From: Lycocorax pyrrhopterus obiensis
Lineage: Eukaryota > Chordata > Aves > Passeriformes > Paradisaeidae
Reading direction: 5' to 3'
Assembly (NCBI GenBank): GCA_014706295.1
Contig: JACSVZ010000002.1
Span: 51,858,717-51,922,716, forward strand
Length of the DNA stretch: 64,000 nt
Translations under genes and position numbers: made by a program
Notes under the pieces: model-generated
Database searches by the model: none
Told to the model about the DNA's origin: nothing
The model's input: only the letters and a program-made list of their open reading frames with translations
Shown: positions 22,197-35,655 of the stretch, one piece after another
Layout of the letters: each line of letters starts with the position of its first letter
How positions within the stretch are numbered: position 1 is the first letter of the stretch

Positions 22197-25100
22197 ATGT
22201 GTTCAGTATCCTACTTATTTGGTCTGATATTTTCCTTCTTGTTTTCTCTTCTAGACACTATTCCAACCTTGTAACCACAACAGTAGTAACTTTCTACTAG
22301 GCTGATAGGTGAATAGCTAAACAGTTTATGGAGATTCCTTTAATTTACTAGCAAGTTTGACATTTTGCAATCCTTCTGAGTTTGTCTGAGAAGAAAAATA
22401 ATCCAAACATCATGAATAATCCAATAAATAATGAACTACTTCTGGAATCTAGTTGGAAATTTTTAAGGAAATTTCAGAAGAATTTAAAAAGAAAGAAATC
22501 AGATTTGCAATACGGGTCATTAAAGTTATATCTACCTCCTATGGCAGGAAAAAATATATGTTTGGCTAAAATAAATCATCCATCTTTATCTGCTCCTGAT
22601 CTGTACTACATCAGGTGCAATCTCCTTTGAAGTCTGCTTCCGAACTCTGCCCATTATTGTTTCTTTTTAATTTCCTACTTAAAAAAAACAGTGATGATTT
22701 TCCAATAATAATCACCATATCTGGAGGTCAGATTTAGCATATGTGTTCCATTATTACCATGCCCAAAGAAACTGCACTCACTACTGTTGAAGAACAACCT
22801 GCTTTACAGTGGTTCAAGTTCATTTACGACTGGGCTCTTCCATAGATACCTGTGAGAGTTCTGTGTCATGTAGATACTTTGATATAGAGAAAGCTGCAAG
22901 TAGATTTAAGGCTCCCTGAGAAATGGAGACAACATGAAAATTCACGGGGGTCTAGTAGTAATATTTGACAACCAATCTGAAATACAGCAAGAGAACCCAA
23001 AAACATCCCTTTCCAAGTGACGTTCTCAGAGCAACTTTCACATTGTGCTGTGCTGTAAGTCTTCAATATCCCAGTATTAAATATCTGCAGTGGGATTAAA
23101 CATGTGCACCAAGAAACATTTTCCAAGCAACGTCAAGACCCCCATCACAAGCACACACCATTCGACCTTGAGTGGACAGACAGGCAGACAAGAACCGGTT
23201 TTCCTACGGGGACAGGTTGTGACATTTGTCTCAAGGATGTGGATGGCCTCTTCAACTCTCAGGTGCATCAGGTAGCACAGCTACCTTCCATACACACAGC
23301 CTAGAAGGGAGTACAACAGCTGGAAATGGTAACCCTTTTCTGCTCCCTTGTCACACCCAGTCCAGTCGCACACACCAAAATTTTTTACCTTAAGAGGTAC
23401 AATCCTTTTACAGGGCAAAAATAAACTCTGCAGTTCTGTATGGCATGCACTGAATTTCCCTCCCAGCTTCTCTGCCTGGTACTGAATTGAATTGAACTCA
23501 CAAGGATATGAACATCTTTCCCTCAAGAAAAATTGTCTTTCCCACTGAAGTTTCAAAGCACATTATTTCTTTGTACACTGTAATCTCTCTGCATTACTGA
23601 GAGCAAACCACTTCCTGACATGTCTTACAAGAGTTATTTCCTCATCCATAATGTTTACCAATGGTATTGAAATCTTGACACACTATTTTCATGGCTTACA
23701 GATACATTACCAGCGAACTGCATGAGAGGCTCTCCCTTATAGAGAAATTAACTTGCTTTGCCAGGAATCAAAGTTAACGTCATCAAGTAGCATTAAGTGG
23801 TTGATCAACTGTTGGTAGCTGTGGTGCTGTGATCTCATCAGTCACAACCCATCACAACCCACTAATGATAATTTGATTCACAAAGCCCAGCTAGTTCAAC
23901 TGGGAGTGTACTTTGGATTTTGTTGGACAAACCAGGTGGCACCAAAACAATTAACTTGAAATTTATTTATTGGTATATAGGTGATTCAAAAAAAAAAAAA
24001 AAGCACTCACTTTGATACAGAGAAGAAAGCAGAGACTCGGAAGACAGAGATTGTGCAGGGAAGTCACAAAACAATCTAATTTCAATTCTTGTATCATCAC
24101 TTGTATGATGAGTCTTCAAACTCACATTGCTAAAGATATTCATCAAGGTGCATTCACTACAGTAGTGTCAAATCCCTTATAATTATGTTGCCTTTGCATT
24201 GCTCATAGGGACCATGGATTTTTGCTTTGCTAAATAATTATTTCAGGAACCATACACCAAACTTAATGAGATGCAGTCTGCTCTAGCCACCAACTTCCAG
24301 CAGACCTTACCAAGGTGTATTCCTTTTTCACTACCTATTGGAAAAAAATCAGAAGTGGTAGATAAAAGAGTACTTAATAAGCACTATGTAATAACCCCTT
24401 CACACAGGAAGGACTCCAAATTGAAAAAACATGTGAAAAACCTTAAAGGTGGACACAACTGCATGCAGTAGAAAAGGGGAAAATGGAAAGGGATGTGAAG
24501 ACAAGGGGGAAATAGGCCAAAGAAATGGAAATGGGGAAATAAACAGCAAAAACAATGTGAGTCACCCTAATTCTTGTTATGATTTACACTGGTCTATAGA
24601 TTTCCATGTTGAAGACGCTCTGCTTTTAAGAGTCTCCTGTCATAACAAAAAGTGTTTAGAGTTTTTGGAGAATAATGTAAGTATTCTTAAAGTAAAAGCA
24701 CTTTGTGAGAAAAGTCCTGTTCTGAAATATCTGATTCAAAAATTTGATAAATTGTAGCATTTTGACTTCTGAGCATTCAATTGTGCAAACTAATATGTGT
24801 GTTTATTAAATTCACACACATTTTCTAATTATCTGTTTGTGAACATTTAAAGACTTAGGTTTTTCCTCACAGTCAAGCTGAGGACATTTTTTTCAGGAAA
24901 TCATTTATTCTCCTAAAGTGGAGAAACTTTCTCCATTCTTGTGTAAATAGCAAAAGAACCAACAGATACTATTAGGAATTTCTGGAGCAGTCTTCTGGTG
25001 TTATCTACTATCAATTCCCAGCTCAGAGGTAACAAGACAGGCTGAGAAAGCTGTAGCTTCTGCCACTAGCACCAGCCATCAAGGTGTGTGTGTGTGTTGC

Positions 25101-28100
25101 ATTACAGTGCTGAAAATAAACCTTCTTCCCTAAGGTCCTCTGCTCTCCCTCCCCAAATCCGTGAGGGCTCTACTCATGTTTGCATTTCCTACACAGTTTC
25201 TAAACTGCATTTTAGAATTCCTCCATCAAACCTCTGTGCAGCTATCACATAGACATAATTAATGAAGCATTTTAACCAACAGAAAGCTCATTCATGAATT
25301 TGTCTTGATAAGCTTCCTCTCAGGGTTCTGGGACAACTGAAATGAGAGGTCAAGGGGTGTCTTGGGAGAAGAAAGTGTCATTTACTGCAACTATCTGCAA
25401 CATGAAAGATTTTAAATCTCATGATACAGCTATTCAAGAAGCATGAGAAGCAGCAATGCAGTCAAAATTAATTTTTTCTTATTAATAGAAAAGTACATTA
25501 ATGTGCATTTGTCCCCAATATTTACCCTGCTTTAATTGTTTTAGTGAACTAAAAAGGCATGTGTTTCTAACTACACAGAGATAACTGCTGTTCACACTAC
25601 AGGGATCCTTTGTTTAAAAGCAATACTTGCCGTGCTTTAAAGGATGTTGGAGAAATAATTTAGAAAGAACAAAGTCATGAATGTTTGTTCAGTCAAAGCA
25701 GCGAGTAACTTTAAAAATAATGCATCTGACTTTTTTTGTTCGGTTTAAAATTTATTCAAAATTTTAGATTTATTTTAATATGTCTGATAAAATTGTCCTA
25801 TCTTTAACTCACAGCTATATTTATTTTAGCATGTGAAATTCAATAATAGCTTAATTATATAATAATTATGAAAGAATTAAAGCAGGTGTATATGTATCAC
25901 GAAGCAGTGTAAAAAATGTGCCTTTTAATAGCAGCTTCTAATAGTGCATGTTGTCCATGGTAATAGCATTAAATTCTATATGTAGGTGGATGCAAATGTG
26001 GCAGATAGTTACTATGTCTCTTTGAAGAAAAAAATCACATCAGCTTGAACTTCATGATTTTATTTCCTTTCTCTGTTCAGTTAATGGTGTCAAGCAGCCA
26101 TATGGAGTTAACAGCAATAAAGCAAATATTTGCTCCACTTCAAAAGAAAATAGTCAGATACAGTTATCAAAGACATTAATATGTATTTAATGAGTTCACA
26201 GAAATACCCCCTGGTTTTCCAAGAGATGTGAAAACTGTCATAGTACAAACTTTCTCCAAACTATGATCTCCCCAGAACAAACAAGACATCCCCTGATTTA
26301 GTGAAAATTTCACTGTCTGCAGCATTAATGTGAGAATGCTCACAAAATATAATCCCCTCAGTACCTGCACATTACTGAGACTACAGAGATAAAGTCAGTT
26401 TTATGATTTTGAAACATAACTGGCAGCGTTGAAGAATGAACAAACCAATTATGCCCTGAAGCAACCAGTGTGACTTTGAATAGAAATAAGGCATTGTAAG
26501 GTTATTTAATACAATATTTCAAAGAGACTGTGACGATTTGCTCATATTCTGCATGTAGTCAGTGTTTTCTTTGTACAGTGGAGGATATTGTGCTTAAATA
26601 ATTGTTGACATTTTATGCACATGGTGCATATATTCTGGAATATAATAATGATTAAAGGAGTTTCCTGGGCCACTGGAGACATTATGTGTCATTGATAGAA
26701 TGCCAGAAAAGAGAAAGCACCAACAAACCAAACTCACAGAAAGTGTTCTATAGCTAATAACAGCTGTCCTCCTGTCACCTCGAGATGAGAGGAAGGTTAG
26801 AGCACTAAAAAATCCTGTCTACATTCTAGCTGAGGGACTCTTAGGAAGCATACTCTTTATGCTCTGGTCCCTTCTGCCAATCTTGATTAGTGATCTCCAA
26901 GGATACAATGACAGGTCTGCAGATTTACTGTCCATAGCTTATGTTGCCAGAAATATTCTCACTCATCAATATGTTGTTTTGTTAAAATATCCATGTTAAT
27001 TTTCAATAAGAGTTTCTTAGGTTTTTTTGATACAGCTCATATGTGGATATCATCTATTGCAGTGACGCCCTGAACTTCTGTATTTAGGAAGGAACAGTCT
27101 ATTGGTAGACAGGACTGTGGAACACACTGCTTAGATGCCCTCTTTCCTGAAGAATTTCAGTTCAGTCAAACAGATTTACATATTTTTAAGGTCAGAAGGG
27201 AACATTAGGATAAACTAATTTGAAATTCTGTGTTAACAAGAAATATTTCTGTATGTAGCACAAATAAAAATGGGCTGATAATGCAAGAAATAATCACCAC
27301 CATTTAGAATTTTCTCTATTATCAAGTAACATGGCATCAGCTCTCTGAGACAGAGAAACATTCATATTTTGTTGAAGGAAAATAGACACGTGGATACATA
27401 AATACACATCAAGCTTGGATATAGCACAGCACATAGATTTATGCTGTCACCTAACCAGAATTGAGCAATATCTAGTTGCCACATCCATTTCAATGCCCAC
27501 TCTACAGAATCTCATTGCCAGTCAAAGCAGTGGATATGGATATGTACCAACCATCTCTTTGAAAGATGATGGTGTAAGTATCTGAGCATCTGACACAACT
27601 GCTCTGTCATGTACTTCTTTAAATTCCAGTACTGAAGAACAGCATGGACTCTGTAACACATTTTCCCACTACTGTTCCCAAACTGAAGCAAGTGGGTCAT
27701 CTTTATTCAGGGTACAGTACCATTGCACAGCCTTGTCTTAGATTTCCTTCAGCTCCCCAGTTCCCAGAGCTTGGAAATTTCCCTCCAGAAAGGGAGGGAA
27801 GCCACCACTTCCTGCTAAGCGGGTTATAAAATTAGTTTACTTTAAAATGGGGGTATTATCCCTGCTTCTGAAAGTAGAAAGCAACCTTAGAGTGAGAAAT
27901 GCACAATACAGTTGTTTAAATACAACACCTTGGAAACCACAGTGGGGCGTCAGGAAAGTTAAAAGAGCCACAAGAATGCCCTTGCTGAGGGCTACATCTC
28001 CCTCTTTCTATTCACAAAGACCTATTCCAAAACCAGGCAGAATAACTGGGATTCAGAGAAGACTTTCATGACACTTTTACCTTGTTAGTTAAATAGATCT

Positions 28101-28970
28101 ATGAATTCACACTGGTATCACTACCCTTGGGCTGTGGCAGCCCTGGGATTTCTAAGAAAGGTAGTAAAGCCCAAAGATGCAGCGTATAATTTTTACCTAA
28201 ACTTCTCAGGACTGGAGGGAAGAGCACATCTTCTGCAATGAATTTTCTTTACATTTTTTTTATGTGGGAGGCCAGAAGGGAGAGTGATAAGGGATCTAGT
28301 TGCGGGACTTGGCAGTGAAGCAGAAATAAAGACAGCAGTTTTGGTGGTAATTTTAGTTCACTTAGCCAGATAATGTTTCCATGATTCTTTACAACTACTC
28401 CCCTTTTCACACCATTGAGTTTTTCTAGTCTCTGATGTCTACTTTTCTCTCAAAGTAAAGACGTAACAAGTACCTTCTATATTGTCCCATAAGCAAGGGA
28501 GACAAGACTTCAGAACTAGCTATTTTCCCACTAAATGGAGAAGGACAAAGATGCATGTCCAGGTTTCTCTGTCTTACCTGGAGAGGGCAGATTCAGTCTG
28601 CAGTGGTTTCTGTACTATTATGCCCCAAGGTTACCTTTTTAGACTTCTTCAGCCTAGCCTTTCTCATCCCCTCCTCTCATTTCAGTGCCTGAAAGTAAGA
28701 CTTGTTTTTCAAAAGGATTTTCTGTTCTGTTCTATTTCTTCATTCAATCTGCGTAACCCTAGTGAGATTAGAAATTTAACTTAGTCCCCCATTAGTCCTA
28801 AACTCAGTGCATCACAGGTTTGTTGTGCTGGGATGGATGCATTTCTCGTCACTTAATTGTTGTCTCAATAACTGCATTTCTCACCTTCTGCACCAAGGAT
28901 TTCTCCTCTGTTTCTCATTTTTGTTTTTCATGAGCCCTAAAGTTACCATCCATTAAAAAATTAAAAAATA
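22197..28970. other. Unique AT-rich DNA, no gene recognised
   Basis: No gene recognised; open frames do not exceed 102 codons. An A15 tract lies at 23988-24002, a short (GT)n at about 25084-25097, and two short inverted repeats near 24919-24935 and 27774-27796. The stretch at about 25.7-26.0 kb is AT-rich with several TTAATTA-like strings of the kind bound by homeodomain factors; this is common by chance at this base composition. Confidence 0.5.
23988..24002 (+). repeat. A15 homopolymer
   Basis: Fifteen consecutive A after GTGATTC. No recognisable retrocopy lies upstream. Confidence 0.85.
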
Positions 28971-29595
28971 GAATCAAAGAATCGCAGAATCATTTAGGTT
29001 GGAAAAGACCTCTGAAATCACTGAGTCCAGCCTTTGATCACCATTTTGTGAGCTAGACCATGGCACTACCACTTGCTTCTTGAACACCACCAAGGATAAT
29101 GACTTCACCACCTGCCTGGGCAATCCATTCCAATGTTTAACAACCCTTTCCACGAAGAAGTTATTCCTGATGTCCAGCCTGAACCTTCTCTGGCACAACT
29201 TAAGGCTATGTCCTCTCATCCTAAGAGGTATTAAGGATCTCAGCCTTTTCCTCATCCTTGGTGATTATATTCCCCTCTGCATCCAATAAAGATGGAGATT
29301 TTCCTTGGTCCTCCTTCTGTTGGTAACGTATTTATAAAAGCACTAATTATCTTTCACAGCAGTGGCCAGATTGAATTCTAGTTTAACTTCCACCTTTCTA
29401 ATTTTCTTTCTACATGACATAATGGCATCCTTATAGTTTTCCTGAGTTTCCTGTCCCTTCTTCCAAAAGTCATAAACCCTCTTTTTTTCCCCCCTGAGTT
29501 CCTGTGAGAGCTCCCCGTTCAGCCTGGCTGGTCTTCTTCCCCAATAGCTCCTGTTTCAGCACTTAGGGCTCGCCTGCTCCTATGCCTCTAAATCC
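28971..29595 (-). mobile_element. CR1 LINE copy, 5'-truncated and missing most of its RT domain
   Basis: On the minus strand the element ends with the avian CR1 3' signature (plus-strand reading GAATCATTTAGGTTGG then AAAAGACCTCTGAAATC at 28989-29022). The last ORF2 residues are readable at 28974-29255: [35 protein letters not shown], the conserved C-terminal stretch of CR1 ORF2. Further 5' on the element (29240-29595) the translation gives the linker between endonuclease and reverse transcriptase: pieces like RPARLNGELSQELR, then FYKYVTNRRRTKENLH, then [15 protein letters not shown]. The piece ending EKAEILN passes at about 29225-29235 directly into the C-terminal stretch, so the whole catalytic RT part is absent. 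A one-base deletion shifts the frame after TKENLH. The copy is non-functional. Confidence 0.88.
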
Positions 29596-32500
29596 TAACT
29601 TTTTAATAGCTCCATCTTAATGTATATGTTTTTAAAATTTACAGACAATTAAATTTTCATTCTTAACACTTTCAGTCAAGAAAATTGGTGGTTATCTGTG
29701 TAAGAGAATCAATGTTATGTTATATTATTAATCAATGTGTACTAAATAACTGAGAACTCAACTTTCAGGTAAAATGAGACTGCATGAGCTGGCCGCTAAA
29801 TTATTTTCTTGCACAATGTTAAGGTAAATACACCCTTTCCTAGGCCTGGAAAAAGAGTTAAAAGTTGAGTGTGTTGTTTTAACACAGACTGATAAACAAA
29901 GCTAATTTTGAAAGATCGGATGCGCCAGAATGTGAAATGAATACTAGCATAACCAAATTGGGACTCAGCTTAGAGATACAACAGTTTCCAGTGGTTTCCA
30001 ATGCCATTTCAGCACAAAACTGATCTTGCCTTTTTCCTTTAACTTTTACACGTTCAGCTACTCTTTAACCTCTACAGAGGTGTATCTGTTTAAAAAGTTC
30101 TCATCTAGACTTTTTCAAACTACAAACTATTCCATCATTGAATTAAGTGTATACATATATTAAAGATACTGAAATAACAAAAAATAACATAACTGTGCAT
30201 TGAAATATTCGTAAAAAGCCATACAATTTTTTTTTCAAAATGAAAAACATGGCATTTTAGTATCTTTACTTCACAAGAAAACTATTTCATATATAAATGC
30301 ATGCAATCAAGAAATGTTCAGTCAATGGCATTGCTTCATTGGCTCAACATCCCTAAGTACATTATAATTTAGGTCTTAAGGTTTAATTAGCAGAATACAG
30401 TTTAGGCAAATGAACAGCATGGAGGTGCCAAAACATGAAATCCTAAAAATAGGAACCCGTAAATCTTCCCGCTGTGGTGCACATATGCAGCTGTACAGTA
30501 TCTGATGGATTGAAAACTCTGCCTGAGAACAGCATTAAGATTCGCAGCAGCAGAGGAACTCAACTGAACAAATTTCATAGGGCAGCAGGAATTTATCATG
30601 TTTGTTCTGTCAATGTAACTCACATCTCACTCGCTAAACCCCATAAAGGAGCACAGGAAGCAAAGAGAGAAAGGCAGAGGAGAGGAAATGGAGTGATATC
30701 AAACAGGGATTTTTTAAAGAGATTTATACATAAGCTACTTTGAGACTACATTGCTTCTTGAGAAAGAAAGAAAATGTAAAATAAAAGAACCATTAACTAG
30801 TATATTGTTTTTATTTTGCACTGTGTTTCATGACATAGTGCTTTTTTGAGGTGCTCTGTCAACATACCAATTCCCAAACCTTTTCAAAGGAGTGCATACA
30901 GTATTTCCACTTGAAGAGAAGTAGATCATAAACCCATAAGGTGAGCTCCTGCAGCAATCACTTTGACAGTTCTTAGGACAGTAGCCAACAGAAATGTTTT
31001 CTTCAGAAAAAGGATATAAAATGATTCCATCCAATCTTTTCTGTTGTTGTTTGGCCTTTGTTTGAATCATGGAGCCTAAAAAACAGTCTTCCTTTCTGGA
31101 CAGGATGGACTTCCTCTCTGTGATTGGCAAGCAGAGGTATGAAAAATCATACCTTGATTAGCTTCAAGATCATGATATAAACCGAAGCTCAGAGGAGTCC
31201 AAGAGAGAGAATTTTCTGCCACTACACCCATCTGAAGATGGAAAGTAAGCATCTCTGGTCAGCCTAATTTACCCAGGTGACAATATTGTTTCTACCATGA
31301 ATTCTACCAGCTAGGTTTCAGCACTGAGGGTAAGACTTGTTTTGGAGGGGTAAAGGTGAGAGAGAACTGCTGGTATTGAGCTCCAAAGGATGCCTGAGGA
31401 CATGTGCAGAATATGCCATGGAGCAAATGCCTTAAAGATTATGAGTAACAAATAAGACTAAGTATAAAACTCTAGATAGTATAACACTGTGGGTTGACTC
31501 TTTGGAGCACAAACATTGTCCTAGGAAATATTCAAATCACATCTGTATAGACAGAGGCTCCCGAAGGTGCTTGTTTATTGAAATAGCAGTGCTGTGAACT
31601 TTGCAGTCGGTGTTACCCAGTTAGCAGCACACAGTTCACTGTACAGAGATGTGACAGATGGTGACTCTAGTTCCTATAACACAGCAGGAGCAGAGCTGAT
31701 ATCCCAGAACAAAGCCAACTAGCTCAGCATCAACACAGGACCTGACAAAACATTTCTTCACAAATGAACTAACCAGATACAGAAGGAGGGCAAACATTTG
31801 CAGAGGGACTTAAGGCACAGTCTACCCCTCTCAGTGCAGAGAAGCTCAGGTACTGAAGACTGTATTACCTGCGGAAACAGAAGCAGGAACAGCTGCTCCT
31901 AAGCTGCTACAGAGCAATCAAGCTGATTAGAGAGGTGCTAAAGACCAAACAATTTTCTCTACATGGTGCTGTCACATACAAGTCTCCGTTAGCAGCTCTG
32001 CACCATGCTGTATTTTCCACTGTACCGCTGCCCTAAAAAGCTGCTCCTATCTTAAGTGGATGGTGCTTAGCTATGGCTGTGCAGCGGCTAAACTCCAGGG
32101 GCCCACCCTGTGTTCTTAAGCTTCTTGTACGTAAATAGATATGCCAAATTTCCATGTGGTTTTTTAATGTGCCTTTCTTGTTTTTCTAAATAAAAGATAG
32201 TAGTGAGCCCATAATCGCAAGGACTTCTTGAACTGTACCAGGGGAATGACATCTCCAGAAGTGGCCAGAGAAAGTGGATTTAAAATTCTGGGAGCTGCAA
32301 GGCAGGAATAATGTACCAGAAAGGGGTTCGGGGTTCAAACCCTAATTTTTTTGAAAGAAAGTCATTTTGTGTAATCTAATTCAAGTCTTTGTGCCTCTTA
32401 TTGACACCTGACAAAAGACTCCTGAGCTAAATAAATGAGCTCTCAGAACGATTTTAAGAGAGATTAGGTGTTTCTTGGCCCTTTTCCTAAGAAAACATTG

Positions 32501-32735
32501 CTTTTGACTAATGTCTTAGAACCTATCTCACAGAGATCGCAATAGAGGAAAGACAGTGAAGGATTGTGTGGAGTAAAGCACCCACCTTCGGCTCGATTTA
32601 CTTACAGATCAGGCCTTTCTGCTGTATCCAAAATGAAAAGTAAACTCAGTGGATGCTCTGTCTACCTGTAGAGCTGTTTCTTTGATTCTAGAGAGCAGAA
32701 TAAGTGTTTCTTCTAAACTTTTTCATTAAGATAAA

Positions 32736-32770
32736 GGTTGGTGGGGTTTTTTGTTTGGTGGGTTGGGTTG
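32736..32770 (+). repeat. G/T-only tract with closely spaced G runs
   Basis: The plus strand contains only G and T: GGTTGGTGGGG, a T-rich spacer, then GGTGGGTTGGGTTG. Only three runs of three or more G are present, so a three-tier quadruplex is not supported, but a two-tier one is possible. Confidence 0.6.
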
Positions 32771-35633
32771 TCCCCAGATAGGATATTTTAGGTGTAGGCT
32801 GTTCATACCTGTACAGGAAAAAAACACATAGTCTCAAAATAAACCTGACAACTTGTCTTTTTTTCAGACATCTCTTCAAGTACAGGCTAACTGGAATGTA
32901 AGAAACATCTAGAAAACAACCTTCACATGTGTGCATGTGTGAGACAGAGCTGGGTACATCAGATCTAAAATACTACCTTACATTGTCAGAAAATGCAGAT
33001 TGAGGACAGTGATTTAGTGACCATATACTCAGGCCTGTGTTGTGATGTTTCATTCCAAAACTTCCCTGGTTTAACCCCCATTTTTTAAAGCAGTATGAAA
33101 TGTTTAATTTTTGTCAAATTATTTCTTTAGAATATTTTTTTCAATATTCCTAAATATAACTGTCTTGTGACAGCGTGCTGAACAGATATACAACATTTAA
33201 TTTTTCCATTTAAAATGAGCAAATTTCACTAAATAGAGTGCAGGTATTTTCTACATTTTAAGGAAACAAGAAGGATTGCTAGTCATTAACATAAAAATAT
33301 AGCATTTGCAGCTTGCTATCTCTACTACTATATTCTTCCTAAAGGACATTCCTAAATGGGGAAAACAACTGGTATAGCTATAAAATAATAACCTACTCCA
33401 TCAGGTGTAAGTCATGCAAGCTTGGAGCTGTAGGGTTCATTTTATGTTCATTCACTAGGGGTGGAGTTTGGACTCCCATTCCTTTCTGTTGCCGCATCTC
33501 AACAACCTCAGAGGTGCTCAGAAACACACCGAGAGTCATTCACAGGAAACATAAAGTAGAGCCAGGTTAGACCAATTTGTGGCATTATTTTCAACTGGAT
33601 TCTCTTTTCTGTTCTCTCTGAACACACTTTTCTCCTTTTCCCTGTTCCTACTCTCTGTTTTCTTTGCTCCTGAACACAAATGAAAAGAGCAAAGCAAAAC
33701 CAAAGGAAATTTGTGAGTGTGCTGCCTCTAATTCTGCTGTAACCCACTGCCTGACCAGCAGCTGCTGCCTGGCACCGTGGCGATGCTCTGCGGCTTTAAC
33801 AGTTTGAAGAAAAGTAGGTTAGCACCCTTGCTATTATTAGTGCCTCATCAAACAGGACATGAGAGCAATCAGAGAGAAGAAACGAGAGCAGGTGGGAGGG
33901 GAGATGTGGAATGAGGAAAAAGGTGTCAGGGAACCATTTGTTCGTTCTCTGATGACCAGCCAGTTGTTTTCCTAACCTCCAAGAATGAATAAGCCCTGAC
34001 AACATACCCTGTAATACTAATGACTAATTGCATATTATTTGGCTGTAATTCCTCTGTGATAATTCAAGCTGGACAGCATACTATGTCATGATAAATGCTG
34101 TTAGGGACATAATCTTCCCCATCCTGCCAATTTGGTTTGCATTATGTTTAGGGAAAGATGTTTGCTACAGAGAAAAGAGGAAGCACATCAGTTCTCCCTC
34201 TTAAATCCCATATCCTTGCTCCCTTTCTGTGAGCCTCACATTCAAGTTATTTGTACTCATAGCCAACTAGTCAAAGGTGTGGGCTGAATCCTCAAAATCT
34301 GAAGGGATGAGAAAAAAAGCTGTTAGGTTGATAAACCCATAAGGCATACAGTGAGCAAGAATAAGAGTCACTACAATTTAACAGATCATTAACCTACACA
34401 TAGATACTAACAGGCCTAGAAAACTTGAAGAGGAAATAGTTTGCTTATTAGCACACCTTCATCAAAAGGCACTGCTTGGATTTTCCTAAGTAGATTGAGG
34501 ACTAATCCTTCCTAGATCTAAATAAAGGAGAGTTTTTCAGAATGAGATGGCATAATACAAAGTCCAAAACCAAAACTTAAGGACAAAAATTACCCACTGC
34601 CTACTGTTCAGCATCAGTTTGAGGCTCCTGTGACATCTCTGTTTGGCAGCTGCTAGGTGGCTTCAGCAATTTCTGTCCCATGGTTCAGCTGTTTGCAGCT
34701 GTGCCATGTGAGAAGGACTATGTGAGAAGCAATAGTGGTGAAGTACTCTGGCTAAACCAGGAGATTTCTGCCTCTAGATCTCTTGTTGTCATGGTTCCTT
34801 GTAATGCCCAGCAAACAGCAGGACAAGCACAATAACAGGCATGGCACAGAAGCAGAGAAGCAGCTCTTGACAAAAAAATGCCGAAGCCAGAGGTGATTCC
34901 CTGGCAAACATCCAGGAAATCACAGCCTCAGGGCATAATCACTGATGTGGCGGAGATCCAGCCCAGCAGAAGAAAAGTGAGTGAGCCTGCCAGGCTGGCT
35001 AGCTGCATCAGTTTGCTGTGCAGACAGACAACCATCAGGGCAAAGACAGGAGAGGTGCTGGGATCTACAGGTGGGATCTGGGGATCAGGGACAAGGCAGG
35101 GCAAGCAAGAAGTTGTCTTGGTGGATCCACAGCGGGGAGAGAAGGACTAGGCTATTCAAAAGAAGCAAACTGTGGGTGAGGGCAGCTGTCCAGTCAACTG
35201 CACTCTGAAGGTGTGGCCTAGGGGTACATTTCCCCCATTTCTCCTGATGAAAGTGCCATAAGGAGGTCTGAAAGTCCCAGAGCTGCATTTCATGCTCCCT
35301 GCAGGTGGGCTTTTGTAGTGCTTGGAGATCTAGGCTTCACACTGAGTCATCAGTGCCATGATGCAAATAGAGTAAAAGCTGTGATTCGAAGGGTGACTCC
35401 TAACCCAGTGATCCAGTGGTCGCTCCAGCAGTTGTCATTCAGGTGAAGGAATAGAGAAATGCAGTCCAAAAATGGGGAGAGGTTGCTTCCATGAAAACAC
35501 AGGTGTAAGTTCGGATTTCCTACATTGGATTCACCACAGAAAGAGAGCATGTAATGGAACTGCAACTTAAATCCATTTAGCACTCTGTCAGTCAATGGGG
35601 TTAAGTTGAATTAACCTCTGTGTGTGGAGTTTG

Positions 35634-35655
35634 ACTAATGAACTAATGAACTAAT
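35634..35655. repeat. Short 8-bp tandem repeat
   Basis: Three near-identical copies of AACTAATG in a row (first copy begins GACTAATG, last ends AATA). Simple repeat, no visible function. Confidence 0.75.

Noticed and set aside
25700..26000. AT-rich block with TTAATTA-type strings, possible conserved enhancer
   Set aside because: Such strings are common at this base composition and conservation cannot be judged from one sequence.
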